Below, piece by piece: positions 1 to 8,475 of a stretch of 14,797 nucleotides of DNA; the stretch's first letter is position 1, and every line of letters begins with the position of its first letter. A program made the position numbers and the translations under genes. The DNA is from Parvularculaceae bacterium UBA4496 (GTDB lineage Bacteria > Pseudomonadota > Alphaproteobacteria > Caulobacterales > Parvularculaceae). The stretch covers positions 13,423-28,219 of the forward strand of contig DGNI01000172.1 in the NCBI GenBank assembly GCA_002388885.1. Reading direction: 5' to 3'. Under the pieces are notes generated by a model. It saw only the letters and a program-made list of their open reading frames with translations. It had not been told where the DNA came from and made no database searches.

Positions 1-828
1 GCCGCTGGTTCGAGTGATCGCCAGCGTCGGCCCGCTGAAGGAAATGTTCCTCAGTTCCAGTTCGGCGCCCGAGGTAATTCCTTCCTTGGACCAGCCGAAG
101 CGCACCAAGCCGTCGGCGCCGCCGGTCGCTGCGGAAACAATGCCTTTAAGGCCGGGCGCCAGCTCATTTGGCTGCAGCCCGGTTTGCGTGAAACGCAGGC
201 CGTCAAAGGTGAACACCGTCTCGCCCGCGGCGCTCGCCATATCGTGGGTTCCAATACCCGTTCCCAGCGCATTCCCGGCCGGCGTTTCCAGTTCGTAGTC
301 GAATGTCGTTCGAGCGCCCTCAAGCTTGACCCTACCGTTTGCAATGACGGGCGTGATAAATTTGGGCTCGCCGCTCTGCTCGATCCGCGCGCGCTCTATG
401 ACGCCGTCTATGTGCATCATTTCAGGATCGAGAAGGAATTCGAACTGTCCGAGCACAGCGGAAATGTCTATGGCGTCATTCAAGGCGACATCGCCGCCGG
501 TGACTGTCCCGTCGATTTTGGTGCGATTGCCGACAGGATTATAAACCGCATCGAAACGAATGTTCGGCGGGCGCCCCGTCGCGCTGGTATCGCCGAGACG
601 GAAGCGCCCGCTTGCCGAAGAAAGCTCTCCGTTGAGGGTGCACACCATGTCGCCCGCCCAGGTGAACACGGCGAGTGGCCCGTCCGAATTGCAAAGCTGC
701 GTGCGCCCCAGAACGGCTTCTGCGTTCTGTTCGGCAAGACGCGCACGCCCGCGCTCAATCGTGACGCACTTTTCCTTGTTGTAGATGTTCGCCGTTTTTG
801 CTGCGAGGTTCGCATCAACCCTGAATGA
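1..828 (-). pseudogene. Distal part of the YdbH-like gene, downstream of an in-frame stop; runs off the left edge
   Basis: Read on the minus strand in the same frame as the upstream gene half, all 276 codons from 828 to 1 are open. They translate to protein-like sequence with alternating hydrophobic strands, for example FRVDANLAAKTANIYNKEKC near the start and FDYELETPAGNALGTGIGTH later. This is the low-complexity beta pattern expected of the YdbH/AsmA repeat body. There is no ATG, GTG or TTG in frame until well inside, and no ribosome binding site at the junction, so it is unlikely to be a separate gene. It looks like the continuation of the 829-2112 gene, cut off by a single TAA at 831-829. 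It is expressed only by readthrough, or if the stop is an assembly or sequencing error. The true C-terminus lies beyond the window. Confidence 0.72.
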
Positions 829-2112
829 TTATGAAAAAGGGGCGTCGGAAAGCGTCAGCCGGCCGATCTGCGCTTTCCTTAGACCCGATTTCACCGTCAG
901 GTCCGCTTCCGCAACATCGCCATCGACCGTCGCCAGAAAATCGATCGCCGATCCGTCAAGCGACAAATCAGACGAGGAATATTCTTCTATCGATATCGGC
1001 GCGGCGACACGCAAATAGTCTCCGTCACGTTCGGCGTCGGCGGCTCCTGAAGCGCTGACTCCGTTGCTTTTAAGGCCGAACCGGAAAGAGGCGGTTTCGC
1101 GCGTCCCGGTGCGCGCATAAAGCGGCGCGGCGCCCGTGCTCGCGAGCGAGAAAGAGGCCCCGTCAGGCGTCGTCAGCGCCAGCGGCCTTCCATCAGCAAG
1201 CTTGATGGTGAAACCATTTTCTGTCAGCGCCAAGTCGAATGCGCCCGCAAGGGCCGCCTCGTTTATTGGTTCCCCGAAAACAGCGTCGAGAGAGGCAAGG
1301 CTCATGACTTCCGGCAATGTCGACGTCGCAAATAAGATTTCCGGCGCATTGAATGAGATCCGCGCGGCGCCAATTGTATTCTCGAGCGCGCCTTCCGACC
1401 AGTCGCGCCAGGATGATCCTTCGCCGTCGATGCTAAAGTTTACGCTCCGGGCGATCACGCCTTGCACTTCGAGGTCGCCATCGAACACAGCGGCCAATGA
1501 CGCTTGTCCGTCTGCGGAGAATTCGATCTCTGCAGTTGCCTCGCCGCCGGCGATGCGAACGCCTTTCCAGATTATGCCGTCCGTCGTGAGTTTCGCCGTC
1601 GCGGTCCCGCCATCAGAAGCATCATAAAGCGCGGTTATGTTACCTGATGCGGCGCCGTCCGGCGCATCGACGAAGAGCATAACGTCCGAAACGCTCAAGG
1701 ATGAGAACGGCAGTTCGCCGCCCTGTCCGCCGCCGCCACTGCCTGTCTTGACACCCGGGATCGATACGGCCCCGTCTTCGGAAATGGTCAGCCTTAATGC
1801 GCCCTGCCCGATGCGGACCGCGTCAACTTTGCGAGCGCTCAGCAATTCACGCCATCGAAAATCCGCCTCAACCGAGTCAAATCGGAACGCCTGCGCCGCG
1901 CCCGATCCCGCCGAAATATTTTCAAGCCTGATCCCGTCAAGGGTTAACGCCGTCACCTTCGCCTCAGGACTTTCCAGGCCGGCATTCGCCATGGCGCTTC
2001 TGACAGCCCACCCGGCCAGCGGCATACGCAAAAGGTAAAGCGCCGCGGCGATAATCGCGACGAACAGAACGAGGATCGCAAGGAAACGCGCCACCCGCAT
2101 GTAGTTACCCAT
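829..2112 (-). CDS. YdbH-like (AsmA-type) intermembrane lipid transport protein, N-terminal part, prematurely ended
   Basis: A YdbH-family candidate: large inner-membrane-anchored proteins that, with YhdP and TamB, are thought to bridge the periplasm and move phospholipids to the outer membrane. The N-terminus has one membrane helix (about residues 8-26 from the ATG at 2112). Next come the family-like stretch VTALTLDGIRLENIS, a short SEDGAVSIPG motif, a Gly-rich linker near residue 133, and LPFSSLSVSDV. The rest is beta-rich and low complexity. A TTG at 2121 and an ATG at 2100 are in frame; 2112 is preferred as an ATG that keeps the basic residue before the helix. The product ends at 427 aa, about half the E. 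coli YdbH length, and the frame stays open after the stop. YdbL and YnbE partners, if present, would lie off the left edge. Family assignment rests on pattern recognition. Confidence 0.72.
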   Translation of the reverse strand: MGNYMRVARFLAILVLFVAIIAAALYLLRMPLAGWAVRSAMANAGLESPEAKVTALTLDGIRLENISAGSGAAQAFRFDSVEADFRWRELLSARKVDAVRIGQGALRLTISEDGAVSIPGVKTGSGGGGQGGELPFSSLSVSDVMLFVDAPDGAASGNITALYDASDGGTATAKLTTDGIIWKGVRIAGGEATAEIEFSADGQASLAAVFDGDLEVQGVIARSVNFSIDGEGSSWRDWSEGALENTIGAARISFNAPEILFATSTLPEVMSLASLDAVFGEPINEAALAGAFDLALTENGFTIKLADGRPLALTTPDGASFSLASTGAAPLYARTGTRETASFRFGLKSNGVSASGAADAERDGDYLRVAAPISIEEYSSSDLSLDGSAIDFLATVDGDVAEADLTVKSGLRKAQIGRLTLSDAPFS

Positions 2113-2128
2113 ATCCCTCAAACGCCAC

Positions 2129-2185
2129 AGCCGCTTTTCTCTGTTGATTAACGACGTTTTCGTCTAATGAGCGAAGCGGCTTCGC
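2129..2185. repeat. Nested inverted repeats between divergent ydbH-like and M23 genes
   Basis: An 8-bp inverted repeat (AGCCGCTT at 2129-2136, AAGCGGCT at 2174-2181) encloses a smaller hairpin, GACG-TTTT-CGTC, at 2153-2164. The right arm also lies inside a perfect odd palindrome, GCGAAGCGGCTTCGC, at 2171-2185. The element occupies the 156-bp divergent intergenic region, where both promoters must lie. It could be an operator or a structured leader. No convincing -35/-10 pair was found on either strand. Confidence 0.4.
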
Positions 2186-2268
2186 CCAAGAATGCCGAAA
2201 ATTGCGGCGTTTGGCGAGGCATGCGAGGATAGTGATTTGAACCTGCGTAAGAAGGCGGCGCGGCGCGG

Positions 2269-4065
2269 ATGACGGAAGAGTTTGTTCATACAGGTCAGAC
2301 GCTTACGACCGGCGGCGACGCCTATTGCCCGCTTGAGCGCAAGCGCCGCGGCCCCGGCGCGCTGATCGCAGCGCTAAGCGTTTTGATCGTCGGCGCCGGA
2401 TTTCTGGCGATTTCCGCCACATCAACCCCGAAACGCGCCACTGAGACGCCGTTGAGCGTCGCCGTGGCGCCGGACGTCAAACTGAGTGAAACGGCATCCG
2501 CCGAGCCGCTCAATGTCGCCGAAGCGATTGCGGAATCAAAAGCCGCGCGTGCAAGCGCGGTGAGTGTTCAGAAAACCGAAAAGTCACAGCAAGACGGGCT
2601 TGTTCCCAGCCTGAAACCAACTCGGGTTGCAGAGAACGCGGCCGCCGAAGAGGACACGAACTACGAAGATCACGAATTACTGCCACGCCTGAAACCCGAA
2701 GCCGTAATGGTCGCCGATGCGCCGATCACGCCGCCGACGCGCCCCATGAAACTCGGCGGTCTAATGCTCGCCACCGACGACGACGCGCCTGTTCCGTTTT
2801 ACTTCGCCAGCGACATGGAGCGCAGGGTTCTCACCCACGCTGTTCCGCAAGTTACGCTCGTCAAGGATTTGTCGCGCGATCCGCAGGAAGTTCGCGTGCG
2901 TCTTTCTCGCGGTGAGAATTTTGTCGACGCACTGAAACGCGTCGGCGTCAGCGCCGAAGACGCAAACACCGCGGCTTATGCGTTCGGGCGTCATCATAAT
3001 CTGCGCCGCTTATTGCCCGGTCAGGAATTTGCGCTGACCCTCGGTTGGCCGAACCGGACGCTATTTCAGCAGGCCTCGGCCGGCGACAACGAACAGGCGA
3101 AACTGTTGCGCCTGGAATATCGCGCCGATGCTGAAAATCGCGTCATCGTCCGCCGCGCGCCGAGCGGTGAAATGACGGCTGAGAAGAAAACCGTGCCGCT
3201 GACGACCCGCGTCATGTCGGTGGCTGGCCGCATCAACGGCAGTCTTTACATGTCGGCGAAATCCGTCGGCGCGCCTGACGAAGTGATCGCCAATCTTGCC
3301 GACGCATTCGCCTATGACGTCGACTTCCAGCGTGAGATATTTGGCGGCGACGAATTCGAAGCAATCTTCGAAGTCAAATATGACGACATGGGCAAGCTCG
3401 TTTCCGCCGGCGACATTCTTTATGCGCGGCTCAACTGGCGCGGCCGCTCGCGCGAAAAAGGGTATTACCGCTTTGACGATGAAAGCGGCGACCGCGTGGA
3501 GTTCTACGACGCCACCGGCCAGGGCGCGAAACGCCTGTTGATGAAAACACCGATTGACGGCGCCCGCCTCTCCTCAGGTTTCGGCACGCGCAAGCATCCG
3601 ATCCTCGGTTATCGCCGCGCGCACAAGGGCGTCGATTTTGCCGCCAATCGCGGCACGCCGATCAAGGCCGCCGGCGACGGCATCGTCCAGCGCGCCAACC
3701 GATACGGCAGCTTCGGTAATTACATAAAAATCCGTCACGCCAATGGCTATGAAACGGCGTACGCGCATCTACACGGTTTCGCCCGCGGCATCCGCTCCGG
3801 CAAGCGTGTGCGTCAGGGCGATATCATCGGATATGTGGGCACCACTGGCCGCTCTACTGGTCCCCACCTGCACTATGAAGTCCACTTGAAAGGCCAGGCC
3901 GTCAATCCGCAAAACCTGAAGATCGCAACAGGCAAAAAACTTAACGGTTCTGAGCTCGACCGTTTCAAAATTCAGCGCGATATCATCAATGCCATGCGCA
4001 TGCCGGAAGCGGAGCGTGAAGCGCTTTATGCGCAAGACTCATCGACCGCGAGTGGCGCGTTATAG
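2269..4065 (+). CDS. Membrane-anchored M23 family peptidoglycan endopeptidase (MepM/Csd3-like)
   Basis: A 598-aa predicted zinc metallo-endopeptidase that cuts peptide crosslinks in periplasmic peptidoglycan. A short basic cytoplasmic tail is followed by one membrane helix (about residues 29-50). Then comes a disordered linker (51-190) with repeated Pro/Lys motifs such as SLKPTR and RLKPEA. Residues about 205-260 resemble the LysM-like/OapA domain of MepM (RGENFVDALKRVGV, LLPGQEFAL). Residues about 315-405 match the Csd3-type middle domain (GRINGSLYMSAKSVGAPDEV). The catalytic M23 domain at about 425-550 has zinc ligands H452 and D456 (HKGVD), H500 in AYAHLH, and H533/H535 in GPHLHYE. All expected residues are present, so it should be active. 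The ATG at 2269 is the first good start; its ribosome binding site is weak. Its stop lies 2 bp from that of the convergent lipoprotein gene. Confidence 0.92.
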   Translation: MTEEFVHTGQTLTTGGDAYCPLERKRRGPGALIAALSVLIVGAGFLAISATSTPKRATETPLSVAVAPDVKLSETASAEPLNVAEAIAESKAARASAVSVQKTEKSQQDGLVPSLKPTRVAENAAAEEDTNYEDHELLPRLKPEAVMVADAPITPPTRPMKLGGLMLATDDDAPVPFYFASDMERRVLTHAVPQVTLVKDLSRDPQEVRVRLSRGENFVDALKRVGVSAEDANTAAYAFGRHHNLRRLLPGQEFALTLGWPNRTLFQQASAGDNEQAKLLRLEYRADAENRVIVRRAPSGEMTAEKKTVPLTTRVMSVAGRINGSLYMSAKSVGAPDEVIANLADAFAYDVDFQREIFGGDEFEAIFEVKYDDMGKLVSAGDILYARLNWRGRSREKGYYRFDDESGDRVEFYDATGQGAKRLLMKTPIDGARLSSGFGTRKHPILGYRRAHKGVDFAANRGTPIKAAGDGIVQRANRYGSFGNYIKIRHANGYETAYAHLHGFARGIRSGKRVRQGDIIGYVGTTGRSTGPHLHYEVHLKGQAVNPQNLKIATGKKLNGSELDRFKIQRDIINAMRMPEAEREALYAQDSSTASGAL

Positions 4066-4067
4066 AT

Positions 4068-4640
4068 TTATTCCGCGCCCCATGGCGCCGGCGGCGCAAG
4101 GACCGGCGCTTCCAGATCGAACTCCACGCGGAAAAACCTGTTCTCGCGGGATAATTCATAAGAAAAAACAGAATCCGTTATTTCTATCGCCCAGACATTC
4201 GTTACGGACGCCGACAAACCTTCACGGGTAAAGAGGTCAATGGAAAATCCGTCAGCAGGAAACTCGGCTCGATTTTCGGAAACCATCGCGCTGTCGCCGC
4301 CATACTGTGTCACCGCATCTTCGGATCCGTCTTCATGGCGGTGATCGTGCTTCAACCGCAACCCGTCTTCGGTGCGCGTTATCACCCAGGTGCGCGAGCG
4401 GTTATCCCCGACATGAAACGGAATGCGAATTTCACTGACGGAACAGCTGCGCACATGCGCAACCAGTTTTCCCTTCGCAAAGTCCGCGTCAACCGCATCA
4501 TCTGAAACGACACGGCCCTCGAACGCTTTCCCGCAATGCGCCGATAGCTGCATCATCAACGCGTCAGCTGGCGCTGACGACACGCCATTCTGTCCGCAGG
4601 CGCTCAACGCGAGCGCAGCAACTCCGTACATGATTTTCAT
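4068..4640 (-). CDS. Putative lipoprotein with HDHRHEDG motif, unknown function
   Basis: A 190-aa predicted lipoprotein. The signal peptide is short (MKIM n-region) with lipobox LSAC, acylated at Cys15. The mature part starts with CGKAFEGRVVSDD-like sequence. It contains IRIPFHVGDNRSRTWVITRT and then LRLKHDHRHEDGSEDAV, a His/Asp-rich stretch (about residues 92-108) that could bind a metal, and it ends Pro-rich (APPAPWG). I recognise the general look of a conserved hypothetical family but cannot give it a function. It begins 16 bp after the SFPD-repeat gene, with an AGGG ribosome binding site 6 bases before the ATG, so the two are probably one transcript. With residue 18 or 19 of plain Asp absent, sorting to the outer membrane is the default guess. 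Confidence 0.8.
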   Translation of the reverse strand: MKIMYGVAALALSACGQNGVSSAPADALMMQLSAHCGKAFEGRVVSDDAVDADFAKGKLVAHVRSCSVSEIRIPFHVGDNRSRTWVITRTEDGLRLKHDHRHEDGSEDAVTQYGGDSAMVSENRAEFPADGFSIDLFTREGLSASVTNVWAIEITDSVFSYELSRENRFFRVEFDLEAPVLAPPAPWGAE

Positions 4641-4656
4641 CTTGAACCCTTAGCGC

Positions 4657-4989
4657 TTACGGCCAGCCGGGAAAGCTTGTGACCATTTTGATTTTTATGT
4701 CCGGAAAGCTCTCGACGTACTGAATTTTGACGTCAGGGAAACTCTCGACGAATTTCCACTGGCCGCAATCGTCAGGAAAGCTTGTCACCACTTCAACGCT
4801 GAGATCCGGAAAGCTCTCCACCACCTGTACCTTTATGTCGGGAAAGCTCTCGACCACCTGAACATCCCCGTAAAGCGGTAAGCCGTTGAAGGTGCAGGCC
4901 TCCTTGTCGAAACCGTCAGCGGCGGCGGCCGGCGCACAAGTGAGCGATACCGCAGCGATTGCACCGATATAGGACAGTCGAGCTTTCAT
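4657..4989 (-). CDS. Secreted SFPD-repeat protein (six 11-residue repeats)
   Basis: A 110-aa exported protein. It has a Sec signal peptide (hydrophobic core at residues 7-18, likely cut after AAA near residue 23). The mature protein is almost wholly made of six copies of V(E/T)SFP(D/G), whose first Val falls at residues 46, 57, 68, 81, 92 and 103. Spacing is 11, 11, 13, 11, 11: three repeats, a two-residue insertion carrying C75 (DDCGQW), then three more. C32 and C75 are the only cysteines in the mature chain and could form a disulfide. Alternating hydrophobic residues between motifs (VQV, VEV, KIQY) suggest a small beta-solenoid; that fold is inferred. The ATG overlaps the TGA of the upstream ORF (ATGA) and has no Shine-Dalgarno of its own, which suggests translational coupling. 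Function unknown. Confidence 0.85.
   Translation of the reverse strand: MKARLSYIGAIAAVSLTCAPAAAADGFDKEACTFNGLPLYGDVQVVESFPDIKVQVVESFPDLSVEVVTSFPDDCGQWKFVESFPDVKIQYVESFPDIKIKMVTSFPGWP
4666..4863 (-). repeat. Six tandem ~33-bp coding repeats (VxSFPD units)
   Basis: These encode residues 43-108 of the SFPD protein. DNA of the units is diverged (AGCTTTCC versus AGTTTCCC, varied Val and Asp codons) while the protein motif is kept. This indicates old repeats held by selection on protein, not recent tandem duplication. A 6-bp insertion separates units 3 and 4. Confidence 0.8.
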
Positions 4990-5282
4990 GTGATGATTTT
5001 AGGCAACAACCACCTGTCAGGCCAGCCATGAGCGGACCAAATCAGGGGCCGATCGTTGACTCCGCTTAGGAAGCCCTTTAGGTCCCCTTTCTGCAAATGC
5101 TGCAATGCAGCGCGCGCTACCGGCCTTGATACTGGCCCCACAATAAGACGCAGCGCCCCACCCGCATTGCCCGGTTCGAAACGGACTGCATTTTGCGACC
5201 GATGACGCATCGCTTCCAAACGGCGGAAGAGCGGGGCGTTGGAATTAACCCCCGCCGATGTGACATCGCTGGCCCTGCGCAC
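4986..5282 (-). CDS. Uncertain 98-aa hypothetical protein, possible first gene of the SFPD operon
   Basis: An open frame from GTG at 5282 to a TGA that overlaps the ATG of the SFPD-repeat gene (ATGA). An internal ATG at 5210 would give 74 aa. The C-terminal half looks protein-like: LRLIVGPVSRPVARAALQHL, then KGDLKGFLSG and a Trp-rich end, HGWPDRWLLPKIIT. No signal peptide or membrane helix; net basic. The first 24 residues look poorer. Support comes from the stop/start overlap and from the lack of any other ribosome binding site for the downstream gene. Against it: a GTG start, no clear ribosome binding site, less typical codon use, and only 41 bp to the divergent helicase start. I do not recognise a family. 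Confidence 0.45.
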   Translation of the reverse strand: MRRASDVTSAGVNSNAPLFRRLEAMRHRSQNAVRFEPGNAGGALRLIVGPVSRPVARAALQHLQKGDLKGFLSGVNDRPLIWSAHGWPDRWLLPKIIT

Positions 5283-5323
5283 TGCCGCGGCGCGCCAGCC
5301 TTAAAAACCCAAACGGAGACTGA

Positions 5324-6748
<1,425 letters not shown>

Positions 6749-6854
6749 CGTTAACGAATGCGCAAGGTCTGTCTTCAGGGCTTTAAACAGCCTCTATCCG
6801 GCCTGATTTAGCCAAACTTTTACGATGTTTGCCTAGCGTCTCCTTTAATCGGGG

Positions 6855-6869
6855 GAGGCGTTACGCCTC
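6855..6869. repeat. Palindrome GAGGCG-TTA-CGCCTC upstream of the GGDEF gene
   Basis: A perfect 6-bp inverted repeat with a 3-base centre, 19 bases before the GGDEF ATG and just upstream of its AGGG ribosome binding site. It could be an operator or a hairpin in the leader that affects translation. No T-run follows, so it is not an intrinsic terminator for the helicase gene. Confidence 0.45.
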
Positions 6870-6888
6870 AGCGTAAATCCAGGGCGAC

Positions 6889-7953
6889 ATGACTTTAGAT
6901 ATCGAAACAACACACCGCTATGCCGAGCTGACGCTCAGCGCATTGAAGCACACAGGCTTGCCATCAAGCCCGCGCAACTACGAACTATGGTACGCGCATG
7001 TGGAAGGCGGTAACGCCGCGCTTTCGTCCGCCATCCAGAAGGCGATGGATAAGAACGGCAAGGTCAGCCAGGAAAAGGCCGACAAGCTTTATAAAGACCA
7101 TATCCAGCACGCCGAACTGTCGCATGACGTCATCAATCTGGTGGCGCGGTTTCAGGCGGAGGTTTCGGACCTTTACGATATCGTCGAACAGACCGGTGAA
7201 AATGCGCAGGGGCACAGCCGGAAGCTGACGGATTTGTCGGATCAGTTGAGCGATACGAAATCCGAAGTTCCAGTCGTCGGCGCGCTTCTCGAAAATGTAC
7301 TGACGATCGCCAAGTCCATGCGCGCTGAAAACGAAGTGCTGGAAACGCGGCTTGCCGAATCGGCAAGCGAAGTGAGCGCGCTGCAGCGCGACGTTGAGGC
7401 GATCCAGGCCGAAGCCATGCGCGACGCACTCACCGGTGTCGCCAACCGTGCGACTTTTGACCGTTCATTGATCCTGCATATGGACGAAGCCGTTGAGACG
7501 GGCGAGCCGCTCGCCCTGCTTCTTGGCGACATCGATCATTTCAAGAAATTCAATGACACCTGGGGTCATCAGACGGGCGACCAGGTGTTGCGCCTTGTCG
7601 CTGATGTCATGAACAACAACGTCAAAGGCCAGGACTTGCTGGCGCGTTATGGCGGCGAGGAATTTGCTGTTCTGCTGCCGCAAACCTCATTGGCGAACGC
7701 CATCATGCTCGCCAACCGGATGCGTGAAGCGGTGGAGTCGCGACGCCTCAAGAAGCGCCGCACGAACGAGGATCTTGGCGTCGTCACCATGTCGATCGGC
7801 GTCGCCATGTTCGACAAGGATGATTCCATGGAAACGCTTGTCGAGCGCGCCGACAAATGCCTTTATGCGGCGAAAGCGGCCGGGCGCAATTGTGTCGTCG
7901 ACGAAGATGAATTCAAAAATTCTGAGGGCGAGAAAAACAAAGGCGTAGCTTAA
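6889..7953 (+). CDS. GGDEF diguanylate cyclase with N-terminal helical sensor and coiled coil
   Basis: A 354-aa protein predicted to make c-di-GMP from two GTP. It has no signal peptide or membrane helix, so it is cytosolic. Residues 1-145 are mainly helical (NYELWYAHVEGG near 30), an N-terminal region seen in many alphaproteobacterial cyclases. A coiled coil at about 147-177 probably drives dimerisation. The GGDEF domain starts at DALTGVANR (179-187), with metal ligand D214 in GDIDHFKKFND and an intact active site GGEEF (255-259). The product-inhibition I-site, normally RxxD, reads KGQD (246-249), so allosteric feedback may be weak or lost. The ATG at 6889 has AGGG just upstream. Its TAA overlaps that of the convergent J-domain gene by four bases (TTAA). 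The architecture resembles Caulobacter DgcB, but orthology is not shown. Confidence 0.92.
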   Translation: MTLDIETTHRYAELTLSALKHTGLPSSPRNYELWYAHVEGGNAALSSAIQKAMDKNGKVSQEKADKLYKDHIQHAELSHDVINLVARFQAEVSDLYDIVEQTGENAQGHSRKLTDLSDQLSDTKSEVPVVGALLENVLTIAKSMRAENEVLETRLAESASEVSALQRDVEAIQAEAMRDALTGVANRATFDRSLILHMDEAVETGEPLALLLGDIDHFKKFNDTWGHQTGDQVLRLVADVMNNNVKGQDLLARYGGEEFAVLLPQTSLANAIMLANRMREAVESRRLKKRRTNEDLGVVTMSIGVAMFDKDDSMETLVERADKCLYAAKAAGRNCVVDEDEFKNSEGEKNKGVA

Positions 7954-8420
7954 AGTTCGCCAAGGCGTTTTAGCAAGTAATCCCGCGCTTCATTGATTTT
8001 AGACGCCAGATAATCCGTCCCGCCCTTGTCGGGGTGCAGCTGAGAAATCAGTTTGCGATGGGCGGCGCGAATATCTTCTGCGCCGGCGCCGCTTTGCAAC
8101 CCCAGAACCGACAGCGCCTCTTCCTCGCTCATGCGCTTTGCCGGCGGGGAAGCGGGCGTGATTTCGGTTTCGTCGAGTTCGTTGTGGCTTGCGCGCCATG
8201 CCTCGATCGCCATGACGCCGCCCGCGCCGACAAGCACCATCAAGGCAAGCGGCCATAGTTTCGCGACAGCAAGCGCGGCCGTCAGCGCCAGCAAAACGAC
8301 AATCTTCAAAACCGTCATGTTCCGCTGTTCGCTATTGACGCCATCATTCCCGGCAATACGAAACAGCAGCCAGCCGGCCGCAACGACGGCGATAATCAAA
8401 GCAAATGCGCCAAACCACAT
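7950..8420 (-). CDS. Membrane-anchored J-domain (DnaJ-like) protein
   Basis: A 156-aa protein with membrane helices at about residues 3-21 and 38-70 (possibly two in the second stretch). An acidic linker follows, then a short C-terminal J domain (about 98-156). The J domain carries the HPD signature at 129-131 (SQLHPDKGG) and the usual ending helix with EARDYLL, so it should stimulate ATP hydrolysis by DnaK. The layout (TM then terminal J domain, no zinc finger) resembles the TIM14/Pam18 type of J protein and recruits Hsp70 to the membrane. It begins 55 bp after mipZ on the same strand and may share its transcript. No good ribosome binding site is visible before the ATG at 8420. The stop overlaps that of the GGDEF gene (TTAA). 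Confidence 0.87.
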   Translation of the reverse strand: MWFGAFALIIAVVAAGWLLFRIAGNDGVNSEQRNMTVLKIVVLLALTAALAVAKLWPLALMVLVGAGGVMAIEAWRASHNELDETEITPASPPAKRMSEEEALSVLGLQSGAGAEDIRAAHRKLISQLHPDKGGTDYLASKINEARDYLLKRLGEL

Positions 8421-8475
8421 GGATTACAGCTTAGCCTGTTCGCGGCCGCTTTTGAAAATTATCCGCTAGGGCTCT

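Noticed and set aside
184..828. 214-aa open frame on the plus strand
   Set aside because: It lies opposite the protein-like minus-strand continuation of the YdbH-like gene and its translation is compositionally odd; a shadow of GC-rich coding DNA.
829..850. CCCCTTTTTC run as a frameshift explanation for the broken YdbH-like gene
   Set aside because: Coding before and after the TAA is in the same frame, so no indel is needed; it is a simple in-frame stop.
2236..2271. TTG-started 11-codon leader ORF whose TGA overlaps the M23 ATG
   Set aside because: Rare start, no ribosome site, and short Arg/Lys-rich content likely by chance in GC-rich DNA.
5228..5323. Sigma-70 promoter for the helicase gene (TTGGAA near 5229)
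   Set aside because: No -10-like hexamer at an acceptable distance.
6779..6793. GGGCTTTAAACAGCCT after the helicase gene as a terminator
   Set aside because: Stem of four to five pairs including a wobble, and no T-run follows.
7958..7971. CGCCAAGGCGTTTT as an intrinsic terminator for the GGDEF gene
   Set aside because: A usable loop leaves only three stem pairs; too weak, and the sequence is explained by J-protein codons.
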